64,000 bases of DNA from Actinomycetota bacterium (GCA_009726095.1 WLMZ01000003.1:1-64000), one strand, 5' to 3'. Shown: positions 1 through 9,886, numbered from the stretch's first letter. The notes: a model not told the origin generated them from the letters alone. Numbers and translations are program-made.

Positions 1-2
1 AG

Positions 3-860
3 TTGCCAGAGGCGTTCACCGACTTCGCAGCACGCATCGCCGCAGCCGAGGACCGTCGTGGCGCCAGCAGAACCGAGACGCCCGAGCAGGAGGTCGTGAC
101 CGACGGCGATCACGGGTACCGCATTGAGTTCCGGCCACGGCTACCCAACGAGGACAGCAACGCAGCCATGTCGCTGGCCACGAACATGGCCGTCGCCCAG
201 GCGTTGTACTCAGCTCACACCGGGCTGTTCCGGGTGATGCCCGAACCCGACGCCGCCCGTGTTGCCAGCTTGCGTCACGCTGCAAGGGCATTGGGCCTGC
301 GGTGGCCCGAGAGCATCGACCTGCGCGCCTTCGAGCGCATGCTTGCGCTGGACAGCCCCGCCAACGCAGCCTTTTTGATCGCCGCTCGTCGTGCTGCCGG
401 TGGGGCCAGCTATGCGCCGTTCACCCCGGGCGTCACGCCGTGGCATTCGGCGATGGCCGCAACGTACTGCCACGGCACCGCGCCGCTCCGCCGGCTCGCT
501 GACCGCTATGTGGTTGCTGCTGGACTCGCTGTCGCCAACGGCCAGCCGGTGCCCGACGACGTGCAGGAGGCCTTCACCCGCTTGCCCGCTGTGATGCAGC
601 ATGCTGACGCGCGCTCGTCGCGTATAGAGCGCAGCGTGATCGACATGGTCGAAGCCGTGATGTTGCGTGGGCGCGAGGGCCAGGTGTTCGATGCCGTGGT
701 GACCGACGACGACAGTCGTGGAGCGCGCATACAGCTGTGTGATCCAGCGGTGCTCGCCCGGGTGGCCGCCCACGGTGTGAACCCTGGCGACGGGGTACGC
801 GTGCGGCTGGTGTCCAGCGATCCCCTGAGACGCGAGCTGAAGTTCGAGCGGGTCAGCTGA
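3..860 (+). CDS. RNB-domain ribonuclease (RNase II/R family), probably truncated by window start
   Basis: Translation contains RNB-like stretch MSLATNMAVAQALY...ATYCHGTAPLRRLADRYV; ORF runs into window edge. Confidence 0.75.
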   Translation: MPEAFTDFAARIAAAEDRRGASRTETPEQEVVTDGDHGYRIEFRPRLPNEDSNAAMSLATNMAVAQALYSAHTGLFRVMPEPDAARVASLRHAARALGLRWPESIDLRAFERMLALDSPANAAFLIAARRAAGGASYAPFTPGVTPWHSAMAATYCHGTAPLRRLADRYVVAAGLAVANGQPVPDDVQEAFTRLPAVMQHADARSSRIERSVIDMVEAVMLRGREGQVFDAVVTDDDSRGARIQLCDPAVLARVAAHGVNPGDGVRVRLVSSDPLRRELKFERVS

Positions 861-2100
861 CAGGCTGCACAGCGAACACGTTGCCGGTCTCGACCGAGAG
901 CACGTACAACTCGCCGTTCGGGGCCTGGCTGATGCCGGCGAGTCCGGCGACATCAGCACCGAGGTCGACGACACGACCCGCGGTGTTGTCCGCGTTGACC
1001 TGTAACGCCTGCACCCGCCCGCTGCAGTAATCACCGAAGACGTACCAGCCGACGAGCGATGGGATCGCCGATCCGCGGTAGCGAACGCCGCCAGCGATCG
1101 AGCACCCGGCCGAGCCGTGCGGGTACTCGAAGATCGGCATCGTGACGCCGTCGGCGGGCTGGTCCTCGTTGAACCGGTGGGTGCCCTCGAACGCGCTCCA
1201 GCCGAAGTTGGCACCACGGCCGGCACCAGTGCTGGCGGTGGCCACGTCGATCTCCTCCCACTGGTCCTGGCCCACGTCGGCGATCCAGAGGTCGCCGTTG
1301 GTGCGATCGAAGTTGAAGCGCCACGGGTTGCGCAGGCCGATCGACCAGATCTCGGGCCGTGCACCTGGAACATTGATGAACGGGTTGTCGGCTGGGATCG
1401 TGTAGGGCCGGCCGGCGCTCGGTGTGGGGTCGATGCGCAGGATCTTGCCGAGCAGGTCGCCGGTGTCGAGGGCCCGGCGATCCGGATCGCCGCCGCTGCC
1501 GCCGTCACCCATGCCGATGTACAGCAGGCCGTCGGGGCCGAACCGTATCGCGCCGCCGTTGTGGTTCGGGTACGGCTGGTTGATCGTGAGCAGCTCGCGC
1601 CTGCTGGCGGGATCGAACGTGCCGTTGCTGCCCACTGCGAACTCGGCGATCACGGTGTTGCCGTCGCGATCTGTGTAGTCGACATACGCATGCTCGCCGT
1701 CGGCGGCGAACGCCATGCCGAGCAGGCCCTGTTCGTTGCCGGACACGATGATGGAGCTGATGTCGAGCACGTGCCCGTCGGCAACCGTGGCGTTGCGCAC
1801 TGCGGCGACGAACCCGTCGCGGCTGACCACGAACATGGTGTCGTCACCGCTGCGGTGGGCAATGTCGAGCGCGCCGTGCACCGTGGCGATGCGCCTGAAC
1901 ACGATCTGCTCGGCGGACAGCGGCGCGCTCGGCGTCGCAGGGTCGGTCGCCGGCGTCGCAGGGTCGGTCGCCGTCGGCGGCGATGTCGCCGGTGGGGCCG
2001 ATGTCGCCGGAGTGCTGGTTGCAGTGGGTCTGGCGTCGCTCCCGCAGGCAGCGGCGATGACGGCGAGCGCCAGAGAGGCACCAACGACGAGATGTCTCAC
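853..2100 (-). CDS. PQQ-dependent sugar dehydrogenase-like lipoprotein (glucose/sorbosone dehydrogenase family)
   Basis: GTG start at 2100 gives signal peptide with lipobox (VIAAACGS); beta-propeller motifs YPNHNGGAIRFGPDGLLYIGMGDGGSGGDP, SIGLRNPWRFNFD. Confidence 0.88.
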   Translation of the reverse strand: MRHLVVGASLALAVIAAACGSDARPTATSTPATSAPPATSPPTATDPATPATDPATPSAPLSAEQIVFRRIATVHGALDIAHRSGDDTMFVVSRDGFVAAVRNATVADGHVLDISSIIVSGNEQGLLGMAFAADGEHAYVDYTDRDGNTVIAEFAVGSNGTFDPASRRELLTINQPYPNHNGGAIRFGPDGLLYIGMGDGGSGGDPDRRALDTGDLLGKILRIDPTPSAGRPYTIPADNPFINVPGARPEIWSIGLRNPWRFNFDRTNGDLWIADVGQDQWEEIDVATASTGAGRGANFGWSAFEGTHRFNEDQPADGVTMPIFEYPHGSAGCSIAGGVRYRGSAIPSLVGWYVFGDYCSGRVQALQVNADNTAGRVVDLGADVAGLAGISQAPNGELYVLSVETGNVFAVQPVS

Positions 2101-2951
2101 TGACCGACCCGCGCCAGTCCCTCCTGCACCACGGTGACGGCCAACGTGCCGTCCTGGCGGTAGATGGCCCCACCGGCCAACCCGCGCGCACCATTGGTGG
2201 AGATGGCGCCCTGATCGTAGAGCAACCATTCGTCGGCACGGAACGGCCTGTGGAACCACATCGCATGGTCGAGGCTGGCCATCTGGAGACCGGGGCTGTC
2301 CCACGACAGGCCGAACGGCAGCACGGTGGTGTCGAGCAGGGTCATGTCGCTGGCGTAGGTGACGATGCATGCAGCCAGGGTGGGGTCGGCCGGCAGCACA
2401 CCGTCGGCGCGTAGCCACACCTGCTGGCCGACTGCGGGCTTACCCTTGCGGCTGATCGGGTCGTTGTCGACATAGCGCAGATCGATGGGACGTGGTTGGT
2501 CATACCACCCGCCCATCTGCTCCTTGTACGGCTCCATCCGGGTCTTGAAGTCGGGCAGGGTATCGGGGTCGGCAAGACCCGCTGGCATGGTGATCTGATG
2601 GTCGGGTCCTTCCTCGGCCACGTGGAAACTGGCCTGCAGGTTGAAGATGACCTTGCCGTGCTGAATTGCCACGACGCGCCGGGTGGTGAAGCTGCGGCCA
2701 TCGCGGAGGCGGTCCACCTCGTACAGGATCGGCACGTTTGGGTCGCCCGGCCGCAGGAAGTAGGCGTGCAGCGAGTGCACCATGCGCCCGGGATCATCGA
2801 CGGTGCGCGCTGCGGCCACCAGCGCCTGGCCGGCCACCTGGCCGCCGAACACGCGTTGACGGTTCTCGTCGGGGGAGCGGCCGCGGAAGATGTTGACCTC
2901 GATCGCTTCGAGGTCGAGCAGCTTCACGAGATCGTCGAGGGCTTCCTGCAT
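2097..2951 (-). CDS. tesB: acyl-CoA thioesterase II (TesB-like)
   Basis: RVFGGQVAGQALVAAARTV, HSLHAYFLRPGDPN, SLDHAMWFHRPFRADEWLLY typical of TesB hotdog proteins; start MQEALDDL chosen. Confidence 0.88.
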   Translation of the reverse strand: MQEALDDLVKLLDLEAIEVNIFRGRSPDENRQRVFGGQVAGQALVAAARTVDDPGRMVHSLHAYFLRPGDPNVPILYEVDRLRDGRSFTTRRVVAIQHGKVIFNLQASFHVAEEGPDHQITMPAGLADPDTLPDFKTRMEPYKEQMGGWYDQPRPIDLRYVDNDPISRKGKPAVGQQVWLRADGVLPADPTLAACIVTYASDMTLLDTTVLPFGLSWDSPGLQMASLDHAMWFHRPFRADEWLLYDQGAISTNGARGLAGGAIYRQDGTLAVTVVQEGLARVGQ

Positions 2952-3024
2952 CCGTACATGTTGGCATGGATCAGGCGATACCACCCGTTCGATCCCGACG
3001 ACGTCAGGCGATTATGGTGCATTG

Positions 3025-3684
3025 ATGGCACTTCTTCCTCTCGACCCAGACCAGCTGCTCAGCACCACCCGTGCGGTGCGCAAGCGACTCGACTTCTCCC
3101 GTGCTGTCCCCGACGATCTCATTCGCGAATGCGTTGGTCTGGCCATGCAGTCACCCAGCGGGTCGAACGACATGACCATGCAGTTCGTCGTCGTTCGTGA
3201 TGAAGCCAAGCGCAAGGCGATCGGCGACGTCTACCGCCAGTGCTACAGCATCTACCAGAGCATGGACGGCGTCTACATCGGCAGTATCGACAAGGGCGAG
3301 CAGAACGCGCAGGCCCAGCAAATGAGGTCGGCCGGCAGCGCCGATTACCTCGGCGAGCACATGGGCGACGCCCCGGTGCTGGTGCTTGCGTGCACCGCTG
3401 GTGGTCGTGTTGATGGTGCGCCGGCGATGATGGCCGCATCGATGCTTGGCAACGTCTTGCCGGCAACCTGGAGCTTCATGCTCGCGGCGCGTGCTCGCGG
3501 TCTGGGCACTGCGTGGACCACGGTCCACCTGATGATGGAACAAGCGGTGGCCGACATCGTTGGTATCCCGTTCGACCAGGTGCAACAGGCCTGCCTCACC
3601 CCGTTGGCATTTACCGTGGGCACCGACTTCAAGCCGGCTGCGCGGCCAGCCCCCGATTCGATCATCCACTGGGACCAGTGGTGA
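3025..3684 (+). CDS. nitroreductase family protein
   Basis: TTRAVRKRLDFSRAVPDDLIRECVGLAMQSPSGSN N-terminus of nitroreductase fold; ATG preceded by TATGGT. Confidence 0.85.
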   Translation: MALLPLDPDQLLSTTRAVRKRLDFSRAVPDDLIRECVGLAMQSPSGSNDMTMQFVVVRDEAKRKAIGDVYRQCYSIYQSMDGVYIGSIDKGEQNAQAQQMRSAGSADYLGEHMGDAPVLVLACTAGGRVDGAPAMMAASMLGNVLPATWSFMLAARARGLGTAWTTVHLMMEQAVADIVGIPFDQVQQACLTPLAFTVGTDFKPAARPAPDSIIHWDQW

Positions 3685-4319
3685 TCTCTGCCGCGTGGCG
3701 GGCTCATGCGCTCGCTGCCAAGGGGTTCATGCCCGCCGACGAGGGTGATGCGCTGTACGAGGCCGCCGTGGCTGCGGGCGCCCAGTGCCCCGGTTTGGCG
3801 TTCCTCGAGGTCGGCTCATACTGCGGCCGGTCCACCGTGTGGCTCGGTGCTGCAGCGCAGGAGTGTTCCACCGTGGTGTTCGCTGTCGACCATCACCGCG
3901 GCTCCGAAGAGAATCAAGCCGGGTGGGAGCATCATGATCCCACGGTGATCGATCCGCGCATCGGCCGGATGGACACCCTGCCCATCTTCAGGGCCGCCAT
4001 CTACGACGCGGGCGTCGAGGATTTCGTGGTCGCCGTGGTTGGCCAATCGCCCGCAGTCGCGCGTTGCTGGGGTACACCGCTCGCGTTCTTGTTCATCGAT
4101 GGCGGCCATGGCGTCGAGCCGGCGCGGGCCGACTATCAGGGTTGGACACCGCATGTGGCGGTCGGTGGCACCTTGGCGATCCACGATGTGTTCGCCGATC
4201 CAGCCGATGGCGGCCGGGCACCGTACGAGCAGATCTTTCTGCCGGCGATCTCCAGCGGCCGGTTCGAGTTGCAGTCGGCCACGGGCTCACTGCACGTTCT
4301 GCGTTGCGTTCGGCCCTGA
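3681..4319 (+). CDS. class I SAM-dependent methyltransferase
   Basis: FLEVGSYCGRSTVWLG motif, LFIDGGHG; GTG start overlaps upstream stop by 4 nt. Confidence 0.75.
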   Translation: MISAAWRAHALAAKGFMPADEGDALYEAAVAAGAQCPGLAFLEVGSYCGRSTVWLGAAAQECSTVVFAVDHHRGSEENQAGWEHHDPTVIDPRIGRMDTLPIFRAAIYDAGVEDFVVAVVGQSPAVARCWGTPLAFLFIDGGHGVEPARADYQGWTPHVAVGGTLAIHDVFADPADGGRAPYEQIFLPAISSGRFELQSATGSLHVLRCVRP

Positions 4320-4370
4320 TCCTCACGGCGTGAGCGAGGGCACCCACCCCCGCCGCGCTCGGTGGGGCGC

Positions 4371-4398
4371 ACGAACCGGGTTACACGAACCGGGTTAC
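4371..4398. repeat. Tandem duplication of ACGAACCGGGTTAC at the ALDH stop codon
   Basis: Two exact 14-bp copies (4371-4384, 4385-4398). Confidence 0.9.
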
Positions 4399-5927
4399 AC
4401 GAACTCCACGCCCTGCGCGAGCGGCAGTTCGTTGGAGTAGTTGACCGTATTGGTGGCGCGGCGCATGTAGGCCTTCCACGCATCGCTGCCGCTCTCGCGC
4501 CCGCCGCCGGTGGTCTTCTCGCCGCCGAACGCCCCGCCGATCTCGGCACCCGAGGGGCCGATGTTGACGTTTGCAATACCGCAGTCGCTGCCATCGGATG
4601 CACAGAAACGCTCGGCCTCGCGTACATCGGTGGTGAAGATGCTGCTGGCGAGTCCCTGGGGCACGTCGTTGTGCAGCGCGATGGCCTCATCGAACGTGTC
4701 GTAACGCATCACGTAGAGCAGCGGGGCAAATGTTTCTTCTGCAACGATCGCCGTCTGTGCTGGCATGGTGACAATGGCCGGACGGGTATAGGCGGCATCG
4801 GGAGCATCGTCGGCGTACAGACGCTCGCCGCCCACGACCAGTTGCCCACCGTCAGCGCGAGCGGCGGCGATGGCAGAGCTCATCTTGTCGAACGCTGCGG
4901 TGGTGATGAGCGGGCCGACCAGGGTGGTGGATTCGAACGGGTTGCCCACCGGTAGCGATGCGTAGGCGGCGGCGAGGCGCTCGACCAGTTCGTCGTGACG
5001 GCTGCTGTGCACGATGACTCGGCGCAACGTCGTGCATCGCTGCCCGGCAGTACCTGCGGCAGAGAAGGTGACCCCGCGTACGACCAGCTCGAAGTCGGCC
5101 GAGGGGGCGACGATGGCAGCGTTGTTGCCGCCGAGCTCGAGGATGACGCGGCCGAACCGTGAGGCCACCACGGGCGCCACGCGAGCGCCCATGGCGGTGG
5201 ACCCGGTAGCGCTGATCAGCGCGACTGCGGGATGGGCCACCAACGCGGCCCCCACATCGGCACCGCCGAGAAGCACCTGGCTGAGGCCCGCCGGTGCGCC
5301 GGCACGCTGGGCGGCCCGTTCGTAGAGCGCCTGCGACGCCAGGGCGGTGAGCGGGGTGAGGTTGCTGGGCTTCCAGATCACCGGGTTACCGCAGACCAGC
5401 GCCAGCGTCGTGTTCCAACTCCACACCGCCACGGGGAAGTTGAACGCCGAGATCACGCCGACCGGGCCGATGGGATGCCAGGTCTCCATCAGGCGGTGGC
5501 CGGGGCGCTCGGAGGACATGGTGTGGCCGCCCATCGTGCGGCTGAGCCCGACGGCGAAGTCGCAGATGTCGATCATCTCCTGCACCTCGCCGAGTGCCTC
5601 GCTGCGGATCTTGCCGGCCTCGATGGACACGAGCGTGGCGAGATCTCCGATGTGGGCGCGCAGCAGGTCGGCAAGATGGCGCACCACCTCGGCACGGCGC
5701 GGGGCGGGCGTGGTGCGCCAGATGGCGAACGCTTCGGTGGCGCGCCCGACGGCCTGATCGACGGCGTCTGCGGCCCCCATCTCGGCGCCGACCTGGCCGA
5801 ACTGCAGACCGGTGATGGGGGAACGCACGGCGTGGGCGCCGGAGGCCAGCGAGAGGTCTGCGCCACATGCGCTCAGGGCTGACGCGGCGAGGGCGGAGAG
5901 GGATGCAGAGGTTGGCAGCGTTGTCAC
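4395..5927 (-). CDS. aldehyde dehydrogenase, ALDH7 / aminoadipate-semialdehyde dehydrogenase-like
   Basis: FNFPVAVWSWN, GSTAMG, LELGGNNAAIV, GTAGQRCTTLRR (catalytic Cys) motifs. Confidence 0.9.
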   Translation of the reverse strand: MTTLPTSASLSALAASALSACGADLSLASGAHAVRSPITGLQFGQVGAEMGAADAVDQAVGRATEAFAIWRTTPAPRRAEVVRHLADLLRAHIGDLATLVSIEAGKIRSEALGEVQEMIDICDFAVGLSRTMGGHTMSSERPGHRLMETWHPIGPVGVISAFNFPVAVWSWNTTLALVCGNPVIWKPSNLTPLTALASQALYERAAQRAGAPAGLSQVLLGGADVGAALVAHPAVALISATGSTAMGARVAPVVASRFGRVILELGGNNAAIVAPSADFELVVRGVTFSAAGTAGQRCTTLRRVIVHSSRHDELVERLAAAYASLPVGNPFESTTLVGPLITTAAFDKMSSAIAAARADGGQLVVGGERLYADDAPDAAYTRPAIVTMPAQTAIVAEETFAPLLYVMRYDTFDEAIALHNDVPQGLASSIFTTDVREAERFCASDGSDCGIANVNIGPSGAEIGGAFGGEKTTGGGRESGSDAWKAYMRRATNTVNYSNELPLAQGVEFV

Positions 5928-5936
5928 GCTACGGGT

Positions 5937-6968
5937 TTAGTCGGTCGGCGGGGCCGGTACAAACAATCGGCTCCCGGCCGATGCCGCCGAGATGGCATCG
6001 GCGGCCAGGATGACCGCAGCTCCGGTGTAGGCGGAGCGTTCGCCGGCAGGGAATCGCTCGAGCGACGGGTACACGATGCCGGTGCTGTAGGCGCCATCGT
6101 CGCAGCGGTGGGCACGTGTCCAGCGCAACAGGTCGGTCGCAGTGGCAACGTCGCCGATGGCGGCGAAGGACAGTGCTGCCTCGGCGGTCTCTGACGCCGT
6201 GACCCATGGCTCGTCGCTGACGCAACGAATGCCCCGGCCCTCCATCGCGAACAGGTCCCATCCGTCAGCCAGGCGCGCCTTGGCGTCCTCGCCGGTCATG
6301 GCGCCGGTGAGGATCGGGTAGTACCAGTCCATCGCCCAGCGTGTCTTGGGCTCGAAGGCAGTATCGGCCTGGGTGGAGATGACGCCACGCAGGACCTCGG
6401 CAGCGGCGAGCCATTCGGGGCGCGGCTCGTTGATGAGATCGGCCAGTTTGGCTGCGCATTGCAACGAGTGCATGATGCTGCTGGAACCGGTGAGGAGGGC
6501 GTAGTCCCATGGTCGTCCGTCGGGTTCGCACGCCCACAGCATGGTGCCATCGGCCCGACGCATGCTGAGTACCCATTCGACGGCCCGTTCGACCGTGGGC
6601 CAGAGGTGATCGACAAAGGCCCGGTCCCATGTGCAGAGCCAGTGGTGCCACACGCCGGCAGCGATGTACGCGCACACGTTGGTGTCCAGCTTGATGTCCT
6701 CGACGCTTCCGTCGGGGAGGTAGTAGTTGTTCCAGCTTCCCTCGGGACGTTGCATGTCGACGAGCCATTCGTACGCTGCCTCGGCGTTGGTGTGCAGGCC
6801 GGCGACATCGAGCGCCATTGCAGTCTCGACGTGGTTCCAGGGATCGCAGTGCCCGCCGACGAACCACGGGATCATGCCCGTCGGCAGCTGCAGCGAGGCG
6901 ATGGAATGTGCCGTGAGGCAGATCTCCTCGCTGGTGATGACGTCGTCGATGTGGGGTACACGGCTCAT
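5937..6968 (-). CDS. alpha/alpha-toroid 'prenyltransferase-like' protein of unknown specificity
   Basis: Repeated helical-toroid motifs (YEWLVDMQRPEGSWNNYYLPDG, WVLSMRRADGTMLWA); overlaps upstream methyltransferase stop. Confidence 0.6.
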   Translation of the reverse strand: MSRVPHIDDVITSEEICLTAHSIASLQLPTGMIPWFVGGHCDPWNHVETAMALDVAGLHTNAEAAYEWLVDMQRPEGSWNNYYLPDGSVEDIKLDTNVCAYIAAGVWHHWLCTWDRAFVDHLWPTVERAVEWVLSMRRADGTMLWACEPDGRPWDYALLTGSSSIMHSLQCAAKLADLINEPRPEWLAAAEVLRGVISTQADTAFEPKTRWAMDWYYPILTGAMTGEDAKARLADGWDLFAMEGRGIRCVSDEPWVTASETAEAALSFAAIGDVATATDLLRWTRAHRCDDGAYSTGIVYPSLERFPAGERSAYTGAAVILAADAISAASAGSRLFVPAPPTD

Positions 6969-7705
6969 GCCGACGGCACCAGACTGTCAATGGGTTTGGT
7001 GCCGTAGACCGCAAGGCTCTTGCCGAGCACTGGACTGAGCACGCGCTCGGCCAGACGAGTGGAGCGTGGTTGCTCGATGATGTCCCATTCGAGGAACTTC
7101 TTGTACGCGTTGACCGCCCGGCTGTCCTCGCGGCGGGGCCCCACGGCGCACTTCAGCCACCAGTACGGTGAGTGCAGCGCGTGGGCGTGATGGCTGCCCG
7201 TGACGATGAGCCCTGATGAGCGCAGTTTCGCCTTCAGTTCGGTCTCGGTATAGATGCGCACGTGGCCGCCCACCGACTTGGGGGCGTGGTATTCGTCGCT
7301 GAGCATCCAGTTGATCTTCTCGGGGAACCAGGTGGGTACGGTGCCGGCGAAGCGGCCGCCCGGCTTCAGCACGCGGATCATCTCGGCGATGGCAGCGACA
7401 TCGTTCTGGATGTGCTCGAGCACCTCGCTGGTGATCACGATGTCGAAGGTGTTGTCCGCAAACGGCAGCTGCGTACCGTCGCCGCGCAGCACGCCCACAT
7501 ACCGATCAAGCGGGATCTCGCCAGCGTCGACCATGCCACCCAGCGTCGCCCGGGTGCTGAGCACCTCGTCGGCGGCGTAGTCGAGCGCAACCACGTGACC
7601 GCCACGGCGGGCAACCTCGAAACAGTGGCGACCGAAACCGGCGCCGACATCGAGGACCAGATCCCCGGGCTTCATGCCCAGCTTGTCGAAACGAATGGTG
7701 AGCAC
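6965..7705 (-). CDS. class I SAM-dependent methyltransferase
   Basis: VLDVGAGFGRHCFEVARRG, FDIVITSEVLEHI, LKPGGRF; GTG start at 7705 just after upstream GT stop. Confidence 0.85.
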   Translation of the reverse strand: MLTIRFDKLGMKPGDLVLDVGAGFGRHCFEVARRGGHVVALDYAADEVLSTRATLGGMVDAGEIPLDRYVGVLRGDGTQLPFADNTFDIVITSEVLEHIQNDVAAIAEMIRVLKPGGRFAGTVPTWFPEKINWMLSDEYHAPKSVGGHVRIYTETELKAKLRSSGLIVTGSHHAHALHSPYWWLKCAVGPRREDSRAVNAYKKFLEWDIIEQPRSTRLAERVLSPVLGKSLAVYGTKPIDSLVPSA

Positions 7706-7709
7706 GTGA

Positions 7710-9011
7710 TCAGATCCGCCCGTTGGCGCGCAGCTTGGCGACGTTGGCGGGCATGGACAGCACTTCGCGGTATTGATCGACGGTGAGCTTGGCGCAGTGC
7801 GTCCAGCTCCAGCGCTCGACGACACGCTGACGCCCGGCCAGGCCGATGCGGTTGCGCAGCTCGGGGTTGTCGAGCGCCAGCCGGATCTGGGCGGCGAGGC
7901 CCTCGGCGTCGCCGGCCTTGCACTGGAACACCGTCTCGCCGTCTTTGCCGGTGACCTCGGGCAGTGCGCCGCCGTCGGTGGCCACCAGAGGGGTGCCGGT
8001 GCACATGGCCTCGATGGCCGGCAGGCTGAAGCCCTCGTAGAGGCTGGGGACCACTGCCATCTCGGCCTCGGCGTAGAGCTCGACGATGCGCTCGTCGGTG
8101 ACCCCGCTGACGAAGTTGATGTACGGCCGCAGGCCGAGGCGCTCGATGAGATCGTCGCTGTGACCCTCGCGCGGCTTGCCGATGATGGTGAGCGTGACGT
8201 CTCGCTCGGTGCGCAGCTTGGCCATTGCCTCGAGCAGGTACGACAGGCCCTTCAGGGCAACGTCGGCCGACGCTGTGGTGATGAGCCGACCCGGTATGCG
8301 TTGCACATTGGGCAACGGCTTGAACAGCTCGGGGTCCACCCCGACAGGCACCAGTCGCATGCGGTCCAGGCTCACGCCCATGTCGGCGTTGATGTCCTTG
8401 ATGCTGTTCTCGCTGACCACGACGATGCGCGGCATGCGGCTGGCGACGCGTCCTTGCATTTTCACGAACCCGTACCAACGGCCGACACTGTGGCGCTTCC
8501 AGCGCGACGATGCGTGGCTCATCTCGAGCTCGCGGTCCTTGGTGATGGGATGGTGCAGGGTCACCACGGTGGGGATGATCTTCTCGATCTGCAAGATGCT
8601 GTAGCCGAGGCACTGGTTGTCGTGCACGAGATCGAAATCGCGGACCCTTGGCTTCAGCGCCTTGTAGGCGCGGGCGCTGAAGGCGAGCGGTTCGCTGAAG
8701 GTGCCGGTGAGGTACTGCAAGGTCTCGAGGACATCTTCTTTGCTCTTCAGTTCCCAATAGGCGGGCAACCGGCCGGGATACATCTCGTTGAAGATGTCGA
8801 GGCTGGGCAGCTTGTGTAACGGAACGCGGGGATCGAGGTTCGGGTACGGCTGACCGCCGAAAACCTCGATCTCGTGACCGAGATCGGCAAGTGCTTTAGT
8901 GAGATGACGCGTATAGACGCCTTGTCCACCGACGTGGGGCTTGCCCCGGTAGGTGAGATAGGCGATGCGCAGGGGCCCGTTCGGGTCCATGGCGGTAGAC
9001 ATGGAAAACAA
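7710..9011 (-). CDS. glycosyltransferase family 4
   Basis: GGQGVYTRHLTKALADLGHEIEVF N-terminus; VPSLYEGFSLPAIEAMCTGTPLVATDGGALPEV GT4 C-terminal motif; start could be 9011, 9002 or 8990. Confidence 0.92.
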   Translation of the reverse strand: MFSMSTAMDPNGPLRIAYLTYRGKPHVGGQGVYTRHLTKALADLGHEIEVFGGQPYPNLDPRVPLHKLPSLDIFNEMYPGRLPAYWELKSKEDVLETLQYLTGTFSEPLAFSARAYKALKPRVRDFDLVHDNQCLGYSILQIEKIIPTVVTLHHPITKDRELEMSHASSRWKRHSVGRWYGFVKMQGRVASRMPRIVVVSENSIKDINADMGVSLDRMRLVPVGVDPELFKPLPNVQRIPGRLITTASADVALKGLSYLLEAMAKLRTERDVTLTIIGKPREGHSDDLIERLGLRPYINFVSGVTDERIVELYAEAEMAVVPSLYEGFSLPAIEAMCTGTPLVATDGGALPEVTGKDGETVFQCKAGDAEGLAAQIRLALDNPELRNRIGLAGRQRVVERWSWTHCAKLTVDQYREVLSMPANVAKLRANGRI

Positions 9012-9097
9012 CGCTATCGCCGGGGGTTACCGTCCGGTAGTCCAGGGATCGGTTTTGCAGAACCGTCATGTTGCGGTGAAGCAACAAACACATGCCT

Positions 9098-9886
9098 CTA
9101 CCAGCGAATTGTCATTGTCCGCTGCAGTGTTTGGCCGGGCAGGAGTACCTCGGCCCCGAGGTTGAATGCGTCGGGTGGGCCCGATTGCGGCTCGATGCAG
9201 GTGGCATGGTGGGGCTGGTCGTAGACGACCCAGTGGCTGCAGTCGCTGGTCACGGTGATGGTGCAGGTGTCGTAGTGCAGCGTGATCGGTGCGAGCGGTT
9301 CGATGAAGCAGTCGTCCCATGGACCCGTGGGAGGTGTCACGAGTACGCCGGTGGGGATGCCCTCGGCATCGCGCTGATACATCGCCGCGAAGCGCAGATC
9401 GGCGCCCATGGGCTTCACGAACCACGGATGCCACCCGAGCAGAACGGGCATCGCGTGCTCGGCGCCGGTGACGCTGAGCACACAGTCCAGTCGATCCGGC
9501 CCGAGGGTGATGGTCTGCGTGGCGAACCCGCCGAATGGCCACAGCGGGCCGAGCGCGCACGACAGCGTTGCGCTGGTGCTGTCGTCGTTGACGACATCGA
9601 CATGCCATGCGCGGGTGAAGACGGTGCCGTGGATGGAATGCGGGGCGAGGTTGATCGGCAGTTCGTGGCGGCTGCCCTCGAACACGAATCGACCGTGGCG
9701 CACCCGCCCGGCCCATGGCGCCATCGGGTAACTACCCCATGACATCGGGTCGGATTCGCCCGTGGCTGCCGCGACGTCGCCCTGTTCCACCAGGAGCTGC
9801 TGGCGACCGACCCGCAGCGATGCAAGGCGTCCACCATCATCGGGGCGGATGGTGCATCCGACGTTGGCGGCACGAAGCTCGATCAC
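9098..9886 (-). CDS. aldose 1-epimerase family protein
   Basis: DGGRLASLRVG, SIHGTVFTRAW, LGWHPWF motifs; GTG start at 9886. Confidence 0.85.
   Translation of the reverse strand: MIELRAANVGCTIRPDDGGRLASLRVGRQQLLVEQGDVAAATGESDPMSWGSYPMAPWAGRVRHGRFVFEGSRHELPINLAPHSIHGTVFTRAWHVDVVNDDSTSATLSCALGPLWPFGGFATQTITLGPDRLDCVLSVTGAEHAMPVLLGWHPWFVKPMGADLRFAAMYQRDAEGIPTGVLVTPPTGPWDDCFIEPLAPITLHYDTCTITVTSDCSHWVVYDQPHHATCIEPQSGPPDAFNLGAEVLLPGQTLQRTMTIRW

Noticed and set aside
210-1508. 432-aa minus ORF and 328-aa plus ORF (1117-2103) overlapping the RNB and sugar dehydrogenase genes
   Set aside because: High-GC shadow ORFs; real families are on the other frames.
1928-2010. GTCGCAGGGTCGGTCGCC repeats
   Set aside because: Encode the TDPATPATDPATP lipoprotein linker; ordinary low-complexity spacer.
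2985-3020. T-loop-like GTTCGATCCC suggesting a tRNA
   Set aside because: No matching T-stem, anticodon arm or acceptor stem could be drawn.
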